From positions 3,929,001 through 3,993,000 of the forward strand of contig CAKNFJ010000001.1 of assembly GCA_930633495.1 (NCBI GenBank): a DNA stretch of 64,000 bases, read 5' to 3'. The translations under genes and the position numbers were made by a program. Positions 17,487-26,557 of the stretch are shown in pieces (the stretch's first letter is position 1; every line of letters begins with the position of its first letter). The DNA is from Hyphomicrobiales bacterium. Lineage in GTDB: Bacteria; Pseudomonadota; Alphaproteobacteria; Rhizobiales; Beijerinckiaceae. The notes below the pieces were generated by a model. The model did not search any database. It was given only the letters and a program-made list of their open reading frames with translations, and was not told the origin of the DNA.

Positions 17487-18044
17487 TCAGCGGGCGACGG
17501 AACGCTGCACCGATCCCCAGCGCTGTTCGGCATTGGCCAGGATTTCCGCGTTCTGCAGGAAGCTCTGCCGGTTCTGTGCCGAGCGGAACAGGAAGAGCCG
17601 CCGGCCGACGATGGCGAACAGGGCCGGGTTGCTGTCGACGGCGACGCCGTTGGCGACCCCTGTGGGATCGAAGCCGGCGAAGGCGGGGGCATAGACCTCC
17701 GGCGCGTCCTCGAAGGCTTTCAGATTGGCTTGCGAATCGAAGCGCCAGACGATGCCGTCATGCGTGAGCTCGTATTGAGGGCGACCGGCGGCTGGTCCGC
17801 CGCCAAGGCGATAGGAGACAGGGTCGAAGCCATTGATGGCGAGGCCGGTGCGCAGGTCGCGCTGCATGACCTCGCCGACCGCTGGCAGGGCGGGCAAGCC
17901 GGCCGGTAGCGCCGTTGCGGCCAGAGGAGCCGCGGAGGCGGGCTCCGACACCTTCACGTCGGCGATAGCCGCGGAAGGGGCTGCGAGCAGGCAGACAATG
18001 CTGGCGGCCAGCGCGGCCAAGCCTTGCCTTGTTGCGGCCTTCAT
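17487..18044 (-). CDS. Exported YHS-domain protein
   Basis: A 185-residue protein with a signal peptide (1 to about 29, ending AIADVKV) and a YHS domain at about residues 60-130, recognised by 'GLAINGFDPVSYRLGG', 'YELTHDGIVWRFDSQANLKAFEDAPEVY' in part and 'PAFAGFD'. YHS domains are small, often metal- or copper-associated modules also found in periplasmic proteins of unknown role. The start at 18044 directly exposes the signal peptide. It is divergent from the DUF1134 gene, separated by 286 bp. Function is not known. Confidence 0.82.
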   Translation of the reverse strand: MKAATRQGLAALAASIVCLLAAPSAAIADVKVSEPASAAPLAATALPAGLPALPAVGEVMQRDLRTGLAINGFDPVSYRLGGGPAAGRPQYELTHDGIVWRFDSQANLKAFEDAPEVYAPAFAGFDPTGVANGVAVDSNPALFAIVGRRLFLFRSAQNRQSFLQNAEILANAEQRWGSVQRSVAR

Positions 18045-18330
18045 CCCGTCAAATCCTCGCGATCCCATCCCGGCCCGTTCTCCGGAATCTTCACGCCTTG
18101 GATAGATTTGCAGCGTATCAAACTGGTTACCGAATTGATTCGTTTTCGCCAGACGTTGCCTTTGGACGTCTGGACGAGCGGCGGACAGCCCAGAATCGGC
18201 CCGCCTTCCGGCCTGCCTCGCACCCACCCGGAACAGGTTGCCGCGCAACCGAAGCCGGTGCCCGGCGGCCGGGCGATCAAACCGTTCTGGCGTCCGGCCC
18301 GGCCGGACCCTCTGTCCGGAGTTCTTGCCT

Positions 18331-18918
18331 ATGAACCAGACCCGCCGCAGTCTCATCAAGGGCGGTCTCGCCGTCGCTGGTACGAGCTTGACCGGCCTGT
18401 CCCTCCCGGCTTTCGCGCAGAACTATAACGAGCAGCGCTCGTTTTCGCAGAACGAGCTGGTCGGCTCCGGCCACAAGTTCTTCGGCAACGTCTCGCGCGG
18501 CCTGGCGCTCACCATCGAGGAAGCCGTGCGCCGCTGGGGCGAGCCCAACGGCTATGTGCTCGGCCAGGAGGCTTCAGGCGCCTTCGTCGGCGGGTTGCGC
18601 TTCGGCGAGGGCCAGCTGTTCACGCGCAATGCCGGCGATCGTCGGGTCTTCTGGCAGGGGCCCTCGATCGGCTTCGACTTCGGCGGCGAGGGCGCCCGCA
18701 CCATGATGCTCGTCTACAACCTGCCGACGGTCGATGCGCTCTACCAGCGCTTCGCCGGTGTGGATGGATCCGCGTATTTCATCGGCGGGTTCGGCTTCAC
18801 GGCCATGACGGCGGAAGGCATCACGGTCGTGCCGATCCGCACCGGCGTCGGCTGGCGCCTCGGCGTCAATCTCGGCTACCTCAAGTTCACGCCGCAGGCG
18901 ACCTGGAACCCCTTCTGA
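18331..18918 (+). CDS. eipA: DUF1134 envelope integrity protein (EipA-like)
   Basis: A 195-residue periplasmic protein. A twin-arginine-like N-terminus (NQTRRSLIKGGLAVAG) leads a signal peptide that should be cleaved after 'PAFAQ'. The mature part is the DUF1134 domain: 'GFFGNVSRGLA'-type motif (here KFFGNVSRGLALTIEEAV), repeated glycine/aromatic beta strands and 'IRTGVGWRLGVNLGYLKF'. In Brucella abortus the DUF1134 protein EipA is a periplasmic beta-barrel needed for envelope integrity and under CtrA-family cell-cycle influence. The symbol follows that homology, which I judge by motif only. ATG 18331 was chosen over an upstream frame that lacks a signal peptide. Confidence 0.85.
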   Translation: MNQTRRSLIKGGLAVAGTSLTGLSLPAFAQNYNEQRSFSQNELVGSGHKFFGNVSRGLALTIEEAVRRWGEPNGYVLGQEASGAFVGGLRFGEGQLFTRNAGDRRVFWQGPSIGFDFGGEGARTMMLVYNLPTVDALYQRFAGVDGSAYFIGGFGFTAMTAEGITVVPIRTGVGWRLGVNLGYLKFTPQATWNPF

Positions 18919-19020
18919 GCCGGTCGAGGGGAGGCCGGTGACGGGAACTGGCCATGACGAAGCGGGCGTGGCAGATTCGGCCGGAGCCTGTATCGACGCC
19001 GCGTTCGGGAGTTCTGGATC

Positions 19021-20268
19021 TTGATCGAAGCCGCCATGCTGTTCGCGCTCGGCTTCCTCTGTGCGGCTTTGCTGGCGCTGGCCGCGGTGCCGGCGCTGGC
19101 GCGGCGGGCGGATCGTCTGGCGCGCAAGCGCGCCGAGGCCGCCTTCCCGCTCTCGCTGGCTGAAATCGCCGCGGACAGGGATCATCTTCGCGCCGAACTC
19201 GCGCTGCGCATGCGCTCCGTCGAGCAGGAGGCCGAGCGGGGCTTCGCGGCCAAGGCGGGAGCCATGCAGGAGCTCGGGCGCCGCGACATGACGATCGGCC
19301 GCCTGGAGCGCGAGCGTGGCGAGCGCGACATCCGGATCGGCGAACTCGACGGCGAACTGGCGACGACCCGGGCCACGCTCGCCGATACCAGTGCTGCGCT
19401 TCAGCGGGAACAATCGGGCCATGCCGATACCGCCGCGACGCTGGAGAAGCGGCTCGCCGATCTGGCGAGCCTGGAGCAGAACCTTGCCGAAACCCGGCAG
19501 GCCCTGACGGGAACTGGCGCCGATCTGAGCGCGCGGGGCGAGGAACTGGCGCGCGAGCGCGAGACGGTCCGGCGGATCGAGACCTTGCTTTCCGAGCGTG
19601 AGGCCGAGCTTGCGGGCAGCCGCGACGCGCATGAGAAGCTGCGGGTCGCGCAAGTCGAGGACCGGACCGAGATCATGGTGCTGCAGGGCAAGCGCGACGA
19701 GCTCGCCGCGCGGCTGGCGGCGCTGGAGCAGCGGCTTGCCGTCAGCGAGGCGGAGCTGGCTGCGGCAACCGCGCAGCGCGACGGCGAGCAGCTCCGGGCC
19801 GGTACGTTTGCCGCGCGCACCGAACAGGCCGAGGCCGGGCTTGCTGCGGCCGATGCGCGCGCGAGCGCCGCTTCGGTCGAAGCGCAGCAGCTCGCCGCGC
19901 GGCTGGAGCAGACCGATACCGATCACCGGGCCTTGCAGGGCAAGGCGCAGGCGCTGGAACGGGCGCTTGCGGCCACAGAGGACAAGCTGGCCGATCTGCG
20001 CCGGCGCAACAGCGAAGAGATGGTGACCTTGCAGGACAGCCAGCGCGAGCGCGAAGGCCGGATCGAGCTTCTGCGTGCGGAGCTCCAGACCCTTGAGGGC
20101 GCACTGAGCCAGGCGCGCGACGACCGGACTCATTTGCTCGACGAGATATCGAGCCTGCGCAAGGCGGCCGCGGGCGGCGAATTGGCCCATGCCGCCCTGC
20201 GCCAGGAGATCGTCCGGCTGGCAGACCGGCTGATGAGCCTGTCGCCGAAGCGCGACGCGGCCGAATAG
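19021..20268 (+). CDS. Membrane-anchored long coiled-coil protein, unknown function
   Basis: A 415-residue protein with one hydrophobic anchor (about residues 4-27, MLFALGFLCAALLALAAVPA) followed by an almost uninterrupted alpha-helical coiled coil rich in Glu, Arg, Ala and Leu. The N-terminal patch 'RADRLARKRAEAAFPLSLAEIAADRDHLRAE' lies just after the membrane anchor and looks like the most conserved part; the rest is repetitive heptads. Proteins of this shape are common in Hyphomicrobiales beside envelope genes and none that I know has a defined role. TTG 19021 is listed as start; ATG 19036 is an equally good choice. A topology with the coiled coil in the cytoplasm is likely. Confidence 0.75.
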   Translation: MIEAAMLFALGFLCAALLALAAVPALARRADRLARKRAEAAFPLSLAEIAADRDHLRAELALRMRSVEQEAERGFAAKAGAMQELGRRDMTIGRLERERGERDIRIGELDGELATTRATLADTSAALQREQSGHADTAATLEKRLADLASLEQNLAETRQALTGTGADLSARGEELARERETVRRIETLLSEREAELAGSRDAHEKLRVAQVEDRTEIMVLQGKRDELAARLAALEQRLAVSEAELAAATAQRDGEQLRAGTFAARTEQAEAGLAAADARASAASVEAQQLAARLEQTDTDHRALQGKAQALERALAATEDKLADLRRRNSEEMVTLQDSQREREGRIELLRAELQTLEGALSQARDDRTHLLDEISSLRKAAAGGELAHAALRQEIVRLADRLMSLSPKRDAAE

Positions 20269-20270
20269 TC

Positions 20271-20314
20271 GGCGCATATCCGAGAAGTGGATTCCACTTT
20301 CCGGCCCGATGTTC
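20271..20314. repeat. Intergenic palindromic repeat, family A, copy 1
   Basis: A 44-bp element just after the coiled-coil gene. It has the family core TTCCACTTT-CCGG-CCCGATG and an internal hairpin AAGTGGA/TCCACTT (20285-20291 with 20293-20299). Related copies occur at 26501 and 41177. Confidence 0.7.
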
Positions 20315-20353
20315 TAGGAAGGCAGAGCCTCCCGGCGCGCCGGCGCCACCTGA

Positions 20354-21304
20354 ATGGTATCAATCGTGACGGACAGCCAATTCGACCTCCTGTGCCTGGG
20401 CGAACCGCTCGGCGAGTTCAATGCGACCAGGGCCGAGACCGGAGCCTTCCTGTTCGGGCATGGCGGGGACACCTCGAACTGCGCCGTGGCGGCTGCCCGG
20501 CAGGGCATGTCGGTGGGCTATCTCGGCGCGCTTGGCGACGACAGCGCCGGCCACTCGATCCGGGCCCTGTGGAAACGGGAGGGCGTCGACGACGCTCGGG
20601 TCTCGACCCATCCGAGTGCACCGACGGGACTCTATTTCGTCGATCACGGCCCATCCGGCCATGTGTTTTCCTATCTGCGCGCCGGTTCGGCGGCGAGCCT
20701 CTACGGCCCGCGCGACCTGCCGCGCGACCTGATCCGCTCCGCCCGCATCATCCAGGCGTCCGGCATCAGCCAGGCGATTTCGGCGAGTGCCTGCGACGCG
20801 GTGTTCGAGGCCTTCGAGACCGCGCGCAAGGCCGGCGTCCTGACGGCCTACGACACCAATCTGCGGCTCAAGCTCTGGCCATTGACCCGCGCGCGGGCGA
20901 TCATCCACGCCGCCTGCGGCCTGGCCGATATCGTGCTGCCGGGTTTCGACGATGCGACGCAGCTGACCGGCCTCAACAATCCGGATGCGATCGTCGATTT
21001 CTATCTGAACCTCGGCGCGCGCGTCGTGGCGCTGACGCTCGGCCATGAGGGCTCCCTGGTCGCGACGCCCGTGCGGCGCGAGCGCTTCCGGCCGATCAAG
21101 GTCGATGCCATTGATGCGACAGGCGCGGGCGATTGCTATGACGGCGCCTTCCTCGCCGAATATCTGCGCACGGGCGACGCCTTCGCGGCCGGTGCCTATG
21201 CCAATGTCGCGGCGGCCCTGTCGACACTGGGTTACGGCGCGGTGGCGCCGCTGCCGCGCCGGGCGGATGTCGAGGCGCGCATCGCCGCCGAAGCACGGCG
21301 CTGA
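20354..21304 (+). CDS. PfkB-family sugar kinase, probable 2-dehydro-3-deoxygluconokinase
   Basis: A 316-residue ribokinase-fold kinase that phosphorylates a sugar with ATP. The N-terminal motif 'LCLGEPLGEFNA' and 'GGDTSNCAVAAARQG' fit the KDG-kinase branch, and the anion-hole/catalytic signature 'DATGAGDCYDGAFLAEYL' is complete, with the catalytic Asp in GAGD. KDG kinase would feed 2-keto-3-deoxy-6-phosphogluconate into Entner-Doudoroff metabolism; other sugar acids are possible. The ATG is at 20354. The stop overlaps the start of the next gene (TGATG), so the HAD-family protein is translationally coupled. Confidence 0.8.
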   Translation: MVSIVTDSQFDLLCLGEPLGEFNATRAETGAFLFGHGGDTSNCAVAAARQGMSVGYLGALGDDSAGHSIRALWKREGVDDARVSTHPSAPTGLYFVDHGPSGHVFSYLRAGSAASLYGPRDLPRDLIRSARIIQASGISQAISASACDAVFEAFETARKAGVLTAYDTNLRLKLWPLTRARAIIHAACGLADIVLPGFDDATQLTGLNNPDAIVDFYLNLGARVVALTLGHEGSLVATPVRRERFRPIKVDAIDATGAGDCYDGAFLAEYLRTGDAFAAGAYANVAAALSTLGYGAVAPLPRRADVEARIAAEARR

Positions 21305-22164
21305 TGAACGTTCCCGTCCTGAAGCGCGCGGGCGATCTCCTCGCCGGCTACGATGTGCTGATCAGCGATGTCTGGGGCGTCGTCCATGACGGGCTCTGGG
21401 CGCTCGAGCCGGCCTGTGAGGCGCTGATGGCCTTCCGGGCCCGTGGCGGCGCGGTGGCCCTGCTGTCGAATGCGCCGGGGCCGTCCGAGCAGGTCGCCGG
21501 CCTGCTGGATGCCAAGCGCGTGCCCCGCGAGGCGTGGGACCGGCTCGTGACCTCCGGCGACGTCACGCGTTCGCTCGTGGCGACGAGCCATCACAAGCAG
21601 GTCTACCATATCGGCTGGCAGAGCGACCGGGCCGTCTTCGCCGGGCTCGACGTCGCGCTGGTCGACGAAGAGCAGGCCGACATCGTCGTCGCGACCGAGC
21701 TCAACGACTACCGCACCGAGACGCCGGAGCAATACCGGCCGCTGCTCGAGCGCTTTGCGCGGCGCGGCTTGCCCTTCATCTGCGGCAACCCCGATCTCGT
21801 CGTCCATGTCGGCGAGGATCTGCTGCCCTGCGCCGGTTCGCTGGCGACGATCTACGAGGAACTCGGCGGAACGGTCGCCTGGGCCGGCAAGCCCTATCGC
21901 CCGGCCTATGACCTCGCGCTTGCCGCCGCCGCCGATGCGCGCGGCGGACGCAGTGTCGAGCCGGACAAGGTGCTGGTGATCGGCGATGCCGTCAGGACCG
22001 ATCTGGCCGGCGCGCGGCTGATGGGCTTCGACAGCCTGTTCATCGCGGGCGGCATCCACCGCGACGAGACCATGCGCGGCGGCGAGGTCGATCCGGCCGG
22101 GCTCGCCAAGGTGCTCGACGGGCTGCCGGTCCAGCCGGTCGCGGCGATGGCCGCGTTGGCCTGA
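21304..22164 (+). CDS. HAD-superfamily class IIA hydrolase (TIGR01459-type)
   Basis: A 286-residue phosphatase of the NagD-like class IIA HAD group. The nucleophile motif is 'LISDVWGVVHDGLW', followed by 'VALLSNAPGPS' (motif II), 'AGKPYRPAYDLAL' (Lys of motif III) and 'VLVIGDAVRTDLAGARLMGFDSLFIAGG' in part for the acidic motif IV. This subgroup is typical of alphaproteobacteria and its substrate is not established. Coupling to the sugar kinase upstream suggests a sugar-phosphate substrate, which is inference. It converges with the YfhO-like gene after one base. Confidence 0.85.
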   Translation: MNVPVLKRAGDLLAGYDVLISDVWGVVHDGLWALEPACEALMAFRARGGAVALLSNAPGPSEQVAGLLDAKRVPREAWDRLVTSGDVTRSLVATSHHKQVYHIGWQSDRAVFAGLDVALVDEEQADIVVATELNDYRTETPEQYRPLLERFARRGLPFICGNPDLVVHVGEDLLPCAGSLATIYEELGGTVAWAGKPYRPAYDLALAAAADARGGRSVEPDKVLVIGDAVRTDLAGARLMGFDSLFIAGGIHRDETMRGGEVDPAGLAKVLDGLPVQPVAAMAALA

Positions 22165-22165
22165 C

Positions 22166-24532
22166 CTAGCCGGCCGGCGCTGGCCGGACGGGGCGCAGGC
22201 GCTCGACGATATCGCGCCACAGTCCCGCCAGCGGGTGGAAGGCGAAGCGCACCGTCGATTTGCCGGGCGGAACCACGACGGCGCGGAACAGCACATTGGC
22301 GCGCAGCAGCTCGGCCGGCTTGCCGTCGATCTCGACCTGCCACCAATGATGCCAGACATCGTTGAGGACGAGATAGCCGCCGCGTGGCGCGTCGACGGCG
22401 AGCAGCACCGACGTCGTGCCATAGTCCCGGATGGCGACCCTGGCCGGGCCGATCGCAGCGGTCGCCAATGGCGGCGGGGCGCGGTCGAGCAGCACCGTGC
22501 GGTGCGGATCGAAGCCCGCCGGCCATTGCCCGCTCGACAGAATGGTATCGAAATCGGCTTTCTGCGCCTCGGTCACGAGCAGCACGCGCGGCAGCGCGCG
22601 CGGGTTCTCGTAGACATAGGCGTCCTGCGTGCGGGCGATCTGCCGGAGATCGCCGGGTTTCAGCCGCTTGTCGATCTGCTCGGCGGGCACGCCGGTCGCG
22701 ATGAAGCGCAGGCCGAGCATGTCGGCGAGCAGGGAGCGGTAGCCCGGCATCAGCGCCGAGAAGCTGCGCTGATCGGGCAGGGCGACATGGTCGCCCGCGC
22801 CCGTCGCCTTGCTGTAGAGGCCGAGCCGCAGCGGATTGTAGCCCAGCGTGTTGTCGAGCTCGTGGACCAGGCTGGCGTTCGGCCAATGGAAGTCGATCGC
22901 GGCGAGCTCGATGCGGTCGCGCCGGTCGGGCGCCGCCGTGCGCGCCGTCTCGCGTTTCAGCAGGGCGATGGTCTCGTTGGTGCTGTCCTTGCGCAGCACG
23001 TCGTAGGTCTGGGCCGGCAGGGCGGTGGATTCGCTCGGCCCGTTGTTGACCGAGAGATCCATGACGAGCGTCATGGCCAGAACGATGGTGGCGGCCAGGG
23101 CTGAGCCGCGTTGCGCCAGGCCACGGGCGGCGACGAGCCCGCCGAGCGTGAGCATGCCGCACAGGAGCGCGATGACGAGCGGGGAGATGGCGAGCGGAAG
23201 CCGCCCGACCGTCCAGGCAAGCCAGATGGCGAGAGCGAGCGCCGCGGCGAAAGCCAGCGCTTCGAGGGCGATCTGCCAGGGCCGGGCCTTCGGCGCCGTG
23301 CCGGTCATGACGAGATGCGTCAGGTAGCCGCCGAGGATGGCGAGCAGCGCGCCGAGGATGAACAGGGCATCGGCCGGGCGCCGGTAGAAGCTGATGCCGG
23401 GCAGCTCGAAAAGCAGGCGGAAGGCGGGCGTGTAGCGGCCCAGCGCATAAAGCAGGACGATCAGCGCCGCCACGCTGAGCGCAACGATCTCGCGACGCCA
23501 GAGCGCGCCCCTGACCAGCCCGACTGTCAGGATCAGCCCCATCGGCAACAGGCCGAGATAGAGCTGGCTCATGTTGCGGGCGAGGAAGAGGCTAAGCGCG
23601 CTGAAGCGCGCCTCCCAGGCCGGGCTCGGCGCGCCCCAGAAATCGGCGAGCGGCCCGGCCGCGCCGTAGAGATTGGCGATCAGGCCGGTGAGCAGCGCGG
23701 CGGGGTGCAGCGATCCCTTGCCTGCCTCGACGAAATCGATGGCGGGGCGGTTCGACTCCTGCGCGATGAAGGCCGTCAGCAGGATGGGGATGGTTGCGAC
23801 GAGAATGGCGCCGAGCGTCCCGGCCAGCAGCAGCGGGATACTTGCGCGGAAGGCGCGCCACGGGCTGCGGGCCATCAGGATGGCGGCGATCGTCAACCCT
23901 GCGAGGACATAGACGCCGATCAGGGCGACCTGATCGCGGCCGAGCACCATGAAGCCGGAGGCCAGCCCGGCCGCGAAGCCGTAGCCGACGGAGCCGCGCC
24001 CAAGCGCGCGGGAGAGCAGCAGCAGCGTGACGGCAAAATAGCCGAGACTCAGTACCTGTCCGACATGCTGGATGCGCCAGGCGGCCGCCGCTCCGAAGGC
24101 GAAGGAGAGGGCCGCGACGACGGCGCCGGCCGGGTGCCAGCCGCGATCGCGGAAAATCAGCACGATCGCCAGGGCGCCGACGAGCAAGGTGCCGAGCACG
24201 GCGCCGTCGCTCCAGCGGAAATCGGGGGTCGGGTTGAGCGCGGCGATCAGCGCGAAGGGGGGCGAGAAGATCAGCGATTGCGGATCGGCGACCTGCGGCG
24301 AGCCCGAAAAGACATAAGGCGCCCAGAACGGCGAAAGGCCACGGTGCCAGCTATCGGCAAGGAACTGGAGCTGGGGATGGAAATGCGCCTTGGCGTCCCA
24401 CGGGATGGTGACGATGCCTGAGAGCCAGGGCCAGGACAGGGCGAGCCAGCACAGAACGACGATGCACGCCACGCTGGCGAGCGGCCAGCGCGGCGCAGGG
24501 TCGTCGGCCGGCGTCGTCGCGGGCGCGGGCAT
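22166..24532 (-). CDS. YfhO-like polytopic membrane protein
   Basis: A 788-residue protein with at least twelve hydrophobic helices in the first 480 residues and a C-terminal extracytoplasmic domain ending in one last hydrophobic region. The motif 'PWDAKAHFHPQLQFLADSW' after the first helix and 'FSGSPQVADPQSLIFSP' are characteristic of the YfhO/GT-C-like family, in which acidic residues of the first loop contact a polyprenyl-phosphate sugar. YfhO proteins are implicated in glycosylation of cell-wall polymers in Gram-positive bacteria; here the acceptor is unknown. It lies 30 bp downstream of ribA on the same strand. Confidence 0.8.
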   Translation of the reverse strand: MPAPATTPADDPAPRWPLASVACIVVLCWLALSWPWLSGIVTIPWDAKAHFHPQLQFLADSWHRGLSPFWAPYVFSGSPQVADPQSLIFSPPFALIAALNPTPDFRWSDGAVLGTLLVGALAIVLIFRDRGWHPAGAVVAALSFAFGAAAAWRIQHVGQVLSLGYFAVTLLLLSRALGRGSVGYGFAAGLASGFMVLGRDQVALIGVYVLAGLTIAAILMARSPWRAFRASIPLLLAGTLGAILVATIPILLTAFIAQESNRPAIDFVEAGKGSLHPAALLTGLIANLYGAAGPLADFWGAPSPAWEARFSALSLFLARNMSQLYLGLLPMGLILTVGLVRGALWRREIVALSVAALIVLLYALGRYTPAFRLLFELPGISFYRRPADALFILGALLAILGGYLTHLVMTGTAPKARPWQIALEALAFAAALALAIWLAWTVGRLPLAISPLVIALLCGMLTLGGLVAARGLAQRGSALAATIVLAMTLVMDLSVNNGPSESTALPAQTYDVLRKDSTNETIALLKRETARTAAPDRRDRIELAAIDFHWPNASLVHELDNTLGYNPLRLGLYSKATGAGDHVALPDQRSFSALMPGYRSLLADMLGLRFIATGVPAEQIDKRLKPGDLRQIARTQDAYVYENPRALPRVLLVTEAQKADFDTILSSGQWPAGFDPHRTVLLDRAPPPLATAAIGPARVAIRDYGTTSVLLAVDAPRGGYLVLNDVWHHWWQVEIDGKPAELLRANVLFRAVVVPPGKSTVRFAFHPLAGLWRDIVERLRPVRPAPAG

Positions 24533-24563
24533 CAGCCTGCCCCGTCGGCGGGGGCGGCCGCAG

Positions 24564-25691
24564 TCAATCCTTAGGTGCCGCGCGGGCCATCAGCGCGTCC
24601 ATGTCGATGAAATGACCGGCACGGTCGCGCTTCGAGGCGAGGTAGCGGACATTGTGGGCGTTCGGGCGGCCGAGCACACGCTGGCTCGCCGCCACGTCGA
24701 GGCCGGCCGCCGCGATGGCGCCGATCTTCTGCGGGTTGTTGGTGAGCGCGACGACGCGCGCGACACCGAGCTGCTTCAGCATGGTCGCGGCGAAATCGAA
24801 ATGGCGCTGGTCGAGATCGAAGCCGAGCACCTCGTCGGCGTCATAGGTGTCCCAGCCCTGGCTCTGCAGCTTGTAGGCGCGCATCTTGTTGGAGATGCCG
24901 TTGCCGCGGCCTTCCTGGTCGAGATAGAGCAGGATGCCGCCGTCGTTCTCGGCCATCCACTGCACGGTCTCGCGCAGCTGATCGCCGCAGTCGCATTTCA
25001 GCGAGCCGAAGAGGTCGCCCGTGAGGCAGGCGGAATGCAGGCGCACCGGCACGGCGGTCGAAAGATCGGGCTTGCCGACGATGATCGCGACCTGATCGCG
25101 CAGGCCTTCGCCGCCGCGGAAGACGACGAACTCGGTCTCGGGCGCGCCTTCGAGCGGCACCGGCGCGCGGCCGACGATCTTCAGCGAGGCGGCCTGCCCG
25201 GCGCGATAGCCGTTGACGGCATCGAGCGTGACCTCGACCAGCGGCTCGCCGGCGATTTCGGCGGCATCGACCGGGGTGGCGATGACGGCGGGCAGGACGA
25301 GCGACAGGCGCGCCAGCTCCAGCGCCGCCTCGTCGCTGGCCGAGGCCGGCGCGACGGGTGCGTCCATGCGCGCATCGATCTTGAGAGCGAGCGTTTCGAT
25401 GCGGGCGATATCGAGGGTGGGCAGCGCGAAGATGCCGCTCTCGCTGCGGCCTTTCGCTCCGAGGCGGCGCAGGCGCGCTCCGCTCAGAACGAGATGGGCG
25501 CCGCCATGGGCCAGCCTGTCCATGCCCTGCACGAGCCTCTCCTCGGCCAGCTCCGCCGAGAGGGCGAGGGACAGGCTGTCGGCGTTTCTCAGCAGGACGG
25601 GGCGTCCGGCCCGAAACTCGGCGATCGCCCGGTCGACGCTCACGCGTGCGGTTTCGAGGGAGGGGCCGAAGAGCGTACGCGACTCAGGCAT
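24564..25691 (-). CDS. ribA: GTP cyclohydrolase II with degenerate N-terminal domain
   Basis: Opens GTP to give 2,5-diamino-6-ribosylamino-pyrimidinone phosphate, the first step of riboflavin synthesis. Of 375 residues, the C-terminal 200 form the RibA domain with the zinc site 'HSACLTGDLFGSLKCDCGDQ', 'YLDQEGRGNGISNKMRAY' and 'LTNNPQKIGAI'. The N-terminal 165 residues recall DHBP synthase (RibB) in layout but lack the acidic 'RENEGD' motif, so this half is probably not a synthase. The gene lies on the same strand as the PTPS-like operon at 26.6-29.9 kb, with one opposite-strand gene between. Confidence 0.9.
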   Translation of the reverse strand: MPESRTLFGPSLETARVSVDRAIAEFRAGRPVLLRNADSLSLALSAELAEERLVQGMDRLAHGGAHLVLSGARLRRLGAKGRSESGIFALPTLDIARIETLALKIDARMDAPVAPASASDEAALELARLSLVLPAVIATPVDAAEIAGEPLVEVTLDAVNGYRAGQAASLKIVGRAPVPLEGAPETEFVVFRGGEGLRDQVAIIVGKPDLSTAVPVRLHSACLTGDLFGSLKCDCGDQLRETVQWMAENDGGILLYLDQEGRGNGISNKMRAYKLQSQGWDTYDADEVLGFDLDQRHFDFAATMLKQLGVARVVALTNNPQKIGAIAAAGLDVAASQRVLGRPNAHNVRYLASKRDRAGHFIDMDALMARAAPKD

Positions 25692-25927
25692 CGGGAAGTC
25701 CGTCGGATTGGGCCGGCAAGCGGCCGAGGAGCATCAGAGGCACCATCGCAGAACGATATAGGGGTTCTTGGGCGGCCCTTCCAGCAACGTTCCCGACAGG
25801 GCGGGGTTCCACGGAACGAAGGGCCTGAGCATCGGGAACGGGAACCTGATCGGAGCAGTCTCGTATAGGCTCATGAGCTTGAACGTGGGATGAATACCGT
25901 TCCCCGCGGCAACCCGGAGGTCGCGCG

Positions 25928-26488
25928 ATGCCGAAGGAGACACCGAGCGCCGGCTATAGCGCTCCCGCCCGCACCCTGCACTGGATCACGGCGATCGCGG
26001 TCTTCGTCATGATTCCCGTCGGCGTGACGATGAGCTATCGCGGCAATGTGCTCAACCTGTGGGACGGGCTGACCAACGGGCTCTACAGCGGGCATAAGCT
26101 CCTGGGATTCCTGCTGTTATGGCTGACGGCCGGGCGGCTGGCCTATCGCTTCCTGCATGGTGCGCCGCCGGACGAGCCGACGCTGGAATGGTGGCAGAGG
26201 GCCGGCTCCCACCTCGTTCACTGGCTGCTTTACGGGCTGCTGCTGGTCGTGCCGCTGCTGGGCTGGATCGGCGTCTCGCTGTTTCCGGCGCTGACGATCT
26301 TCGATCTCTTCAGCCTGCCAGCCTTGACGAAGCCGGACGAGGCGGCGGCCCAGCGCGTGCTCGGCATCCATGGCAAGCTTGCGCTGACGCTCGGCGCGCT
26401 TGCGATCCTGCATATCGCGGCGGCGCTGTATCACCGCTTCATCCGCAAGGATGGCGTTCTGCGCCGGATGTGGCCCGGAGCCGGTTAG
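25928..26488 (+). CDS. Cytochrome b561 family protein
   Basis: A 186-residue membrane di-haem b-type cytochrome of the bacterial CybB type. Four transmembrane helices are visible, with the haem-ligand histidines in expected places: 'ARTLHWITA' in helix 1, 'YSGHKLLGFLLL' in helix 2, 'SHLVHWLLYGLL' in helix 3 and 'GIHGKLALTLGALAILHIA' in helix 4. Such proteins oxidise ubiquinol or accept electrons from periplasmic donors, with proposed roles against superoxide. A weak 'CGGAGG' precedes the start by about 10 bases. It interrupts ribA and the PTPS-like operon on the other strand. Confidence 0.88.
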   Translation: MPKETPSAGYSAPARTLHWITAIAVFVMIPVGVTMSYRGNVLNLWDGLTNGLYSGHKLLGFLLLWLTAGRLAYRFLHGAPPDEPTLEWWQRAGSHLVHWLLYGLLLVVPLLGWIGVSLFPALTIFDLFSLPALTKPDEAAAQRVLGIHGKLALTLGALAILHIAAALYHRFIRKDGVLRRMWPGAG

Positions 26489-26500
26489 CTCTCCAATTTC

Positions 26501-26546
26501 GCATCGGCTTTTTCCGAAAACCGCGTTCCACTTTTCGGGCCGATGC
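26501..26546. repeat. Intergenic palindromic repeat, family A, copy 2
   Basis: A 46-bp element with two nested inverted repeats: outer GCATCGG (26501-26507) with CCGATGC (26540-26546), and inner CCGAAAA (26514-26520) with TTTTCGG (26532-26538). It is the most regular of three copies and lies between the 3' ends of two converging genes. Confidence 0.8.
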
Positions 26547-26557
26547 TCCCAGCGGCC

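Noticed and set aside
23111..24421. A 436-codon open frame on the + strand
   Set aside because: Antisense to the YfhO-like gene and made of Gln/Arg/Glu/Gly repeats without hydrophobic core.
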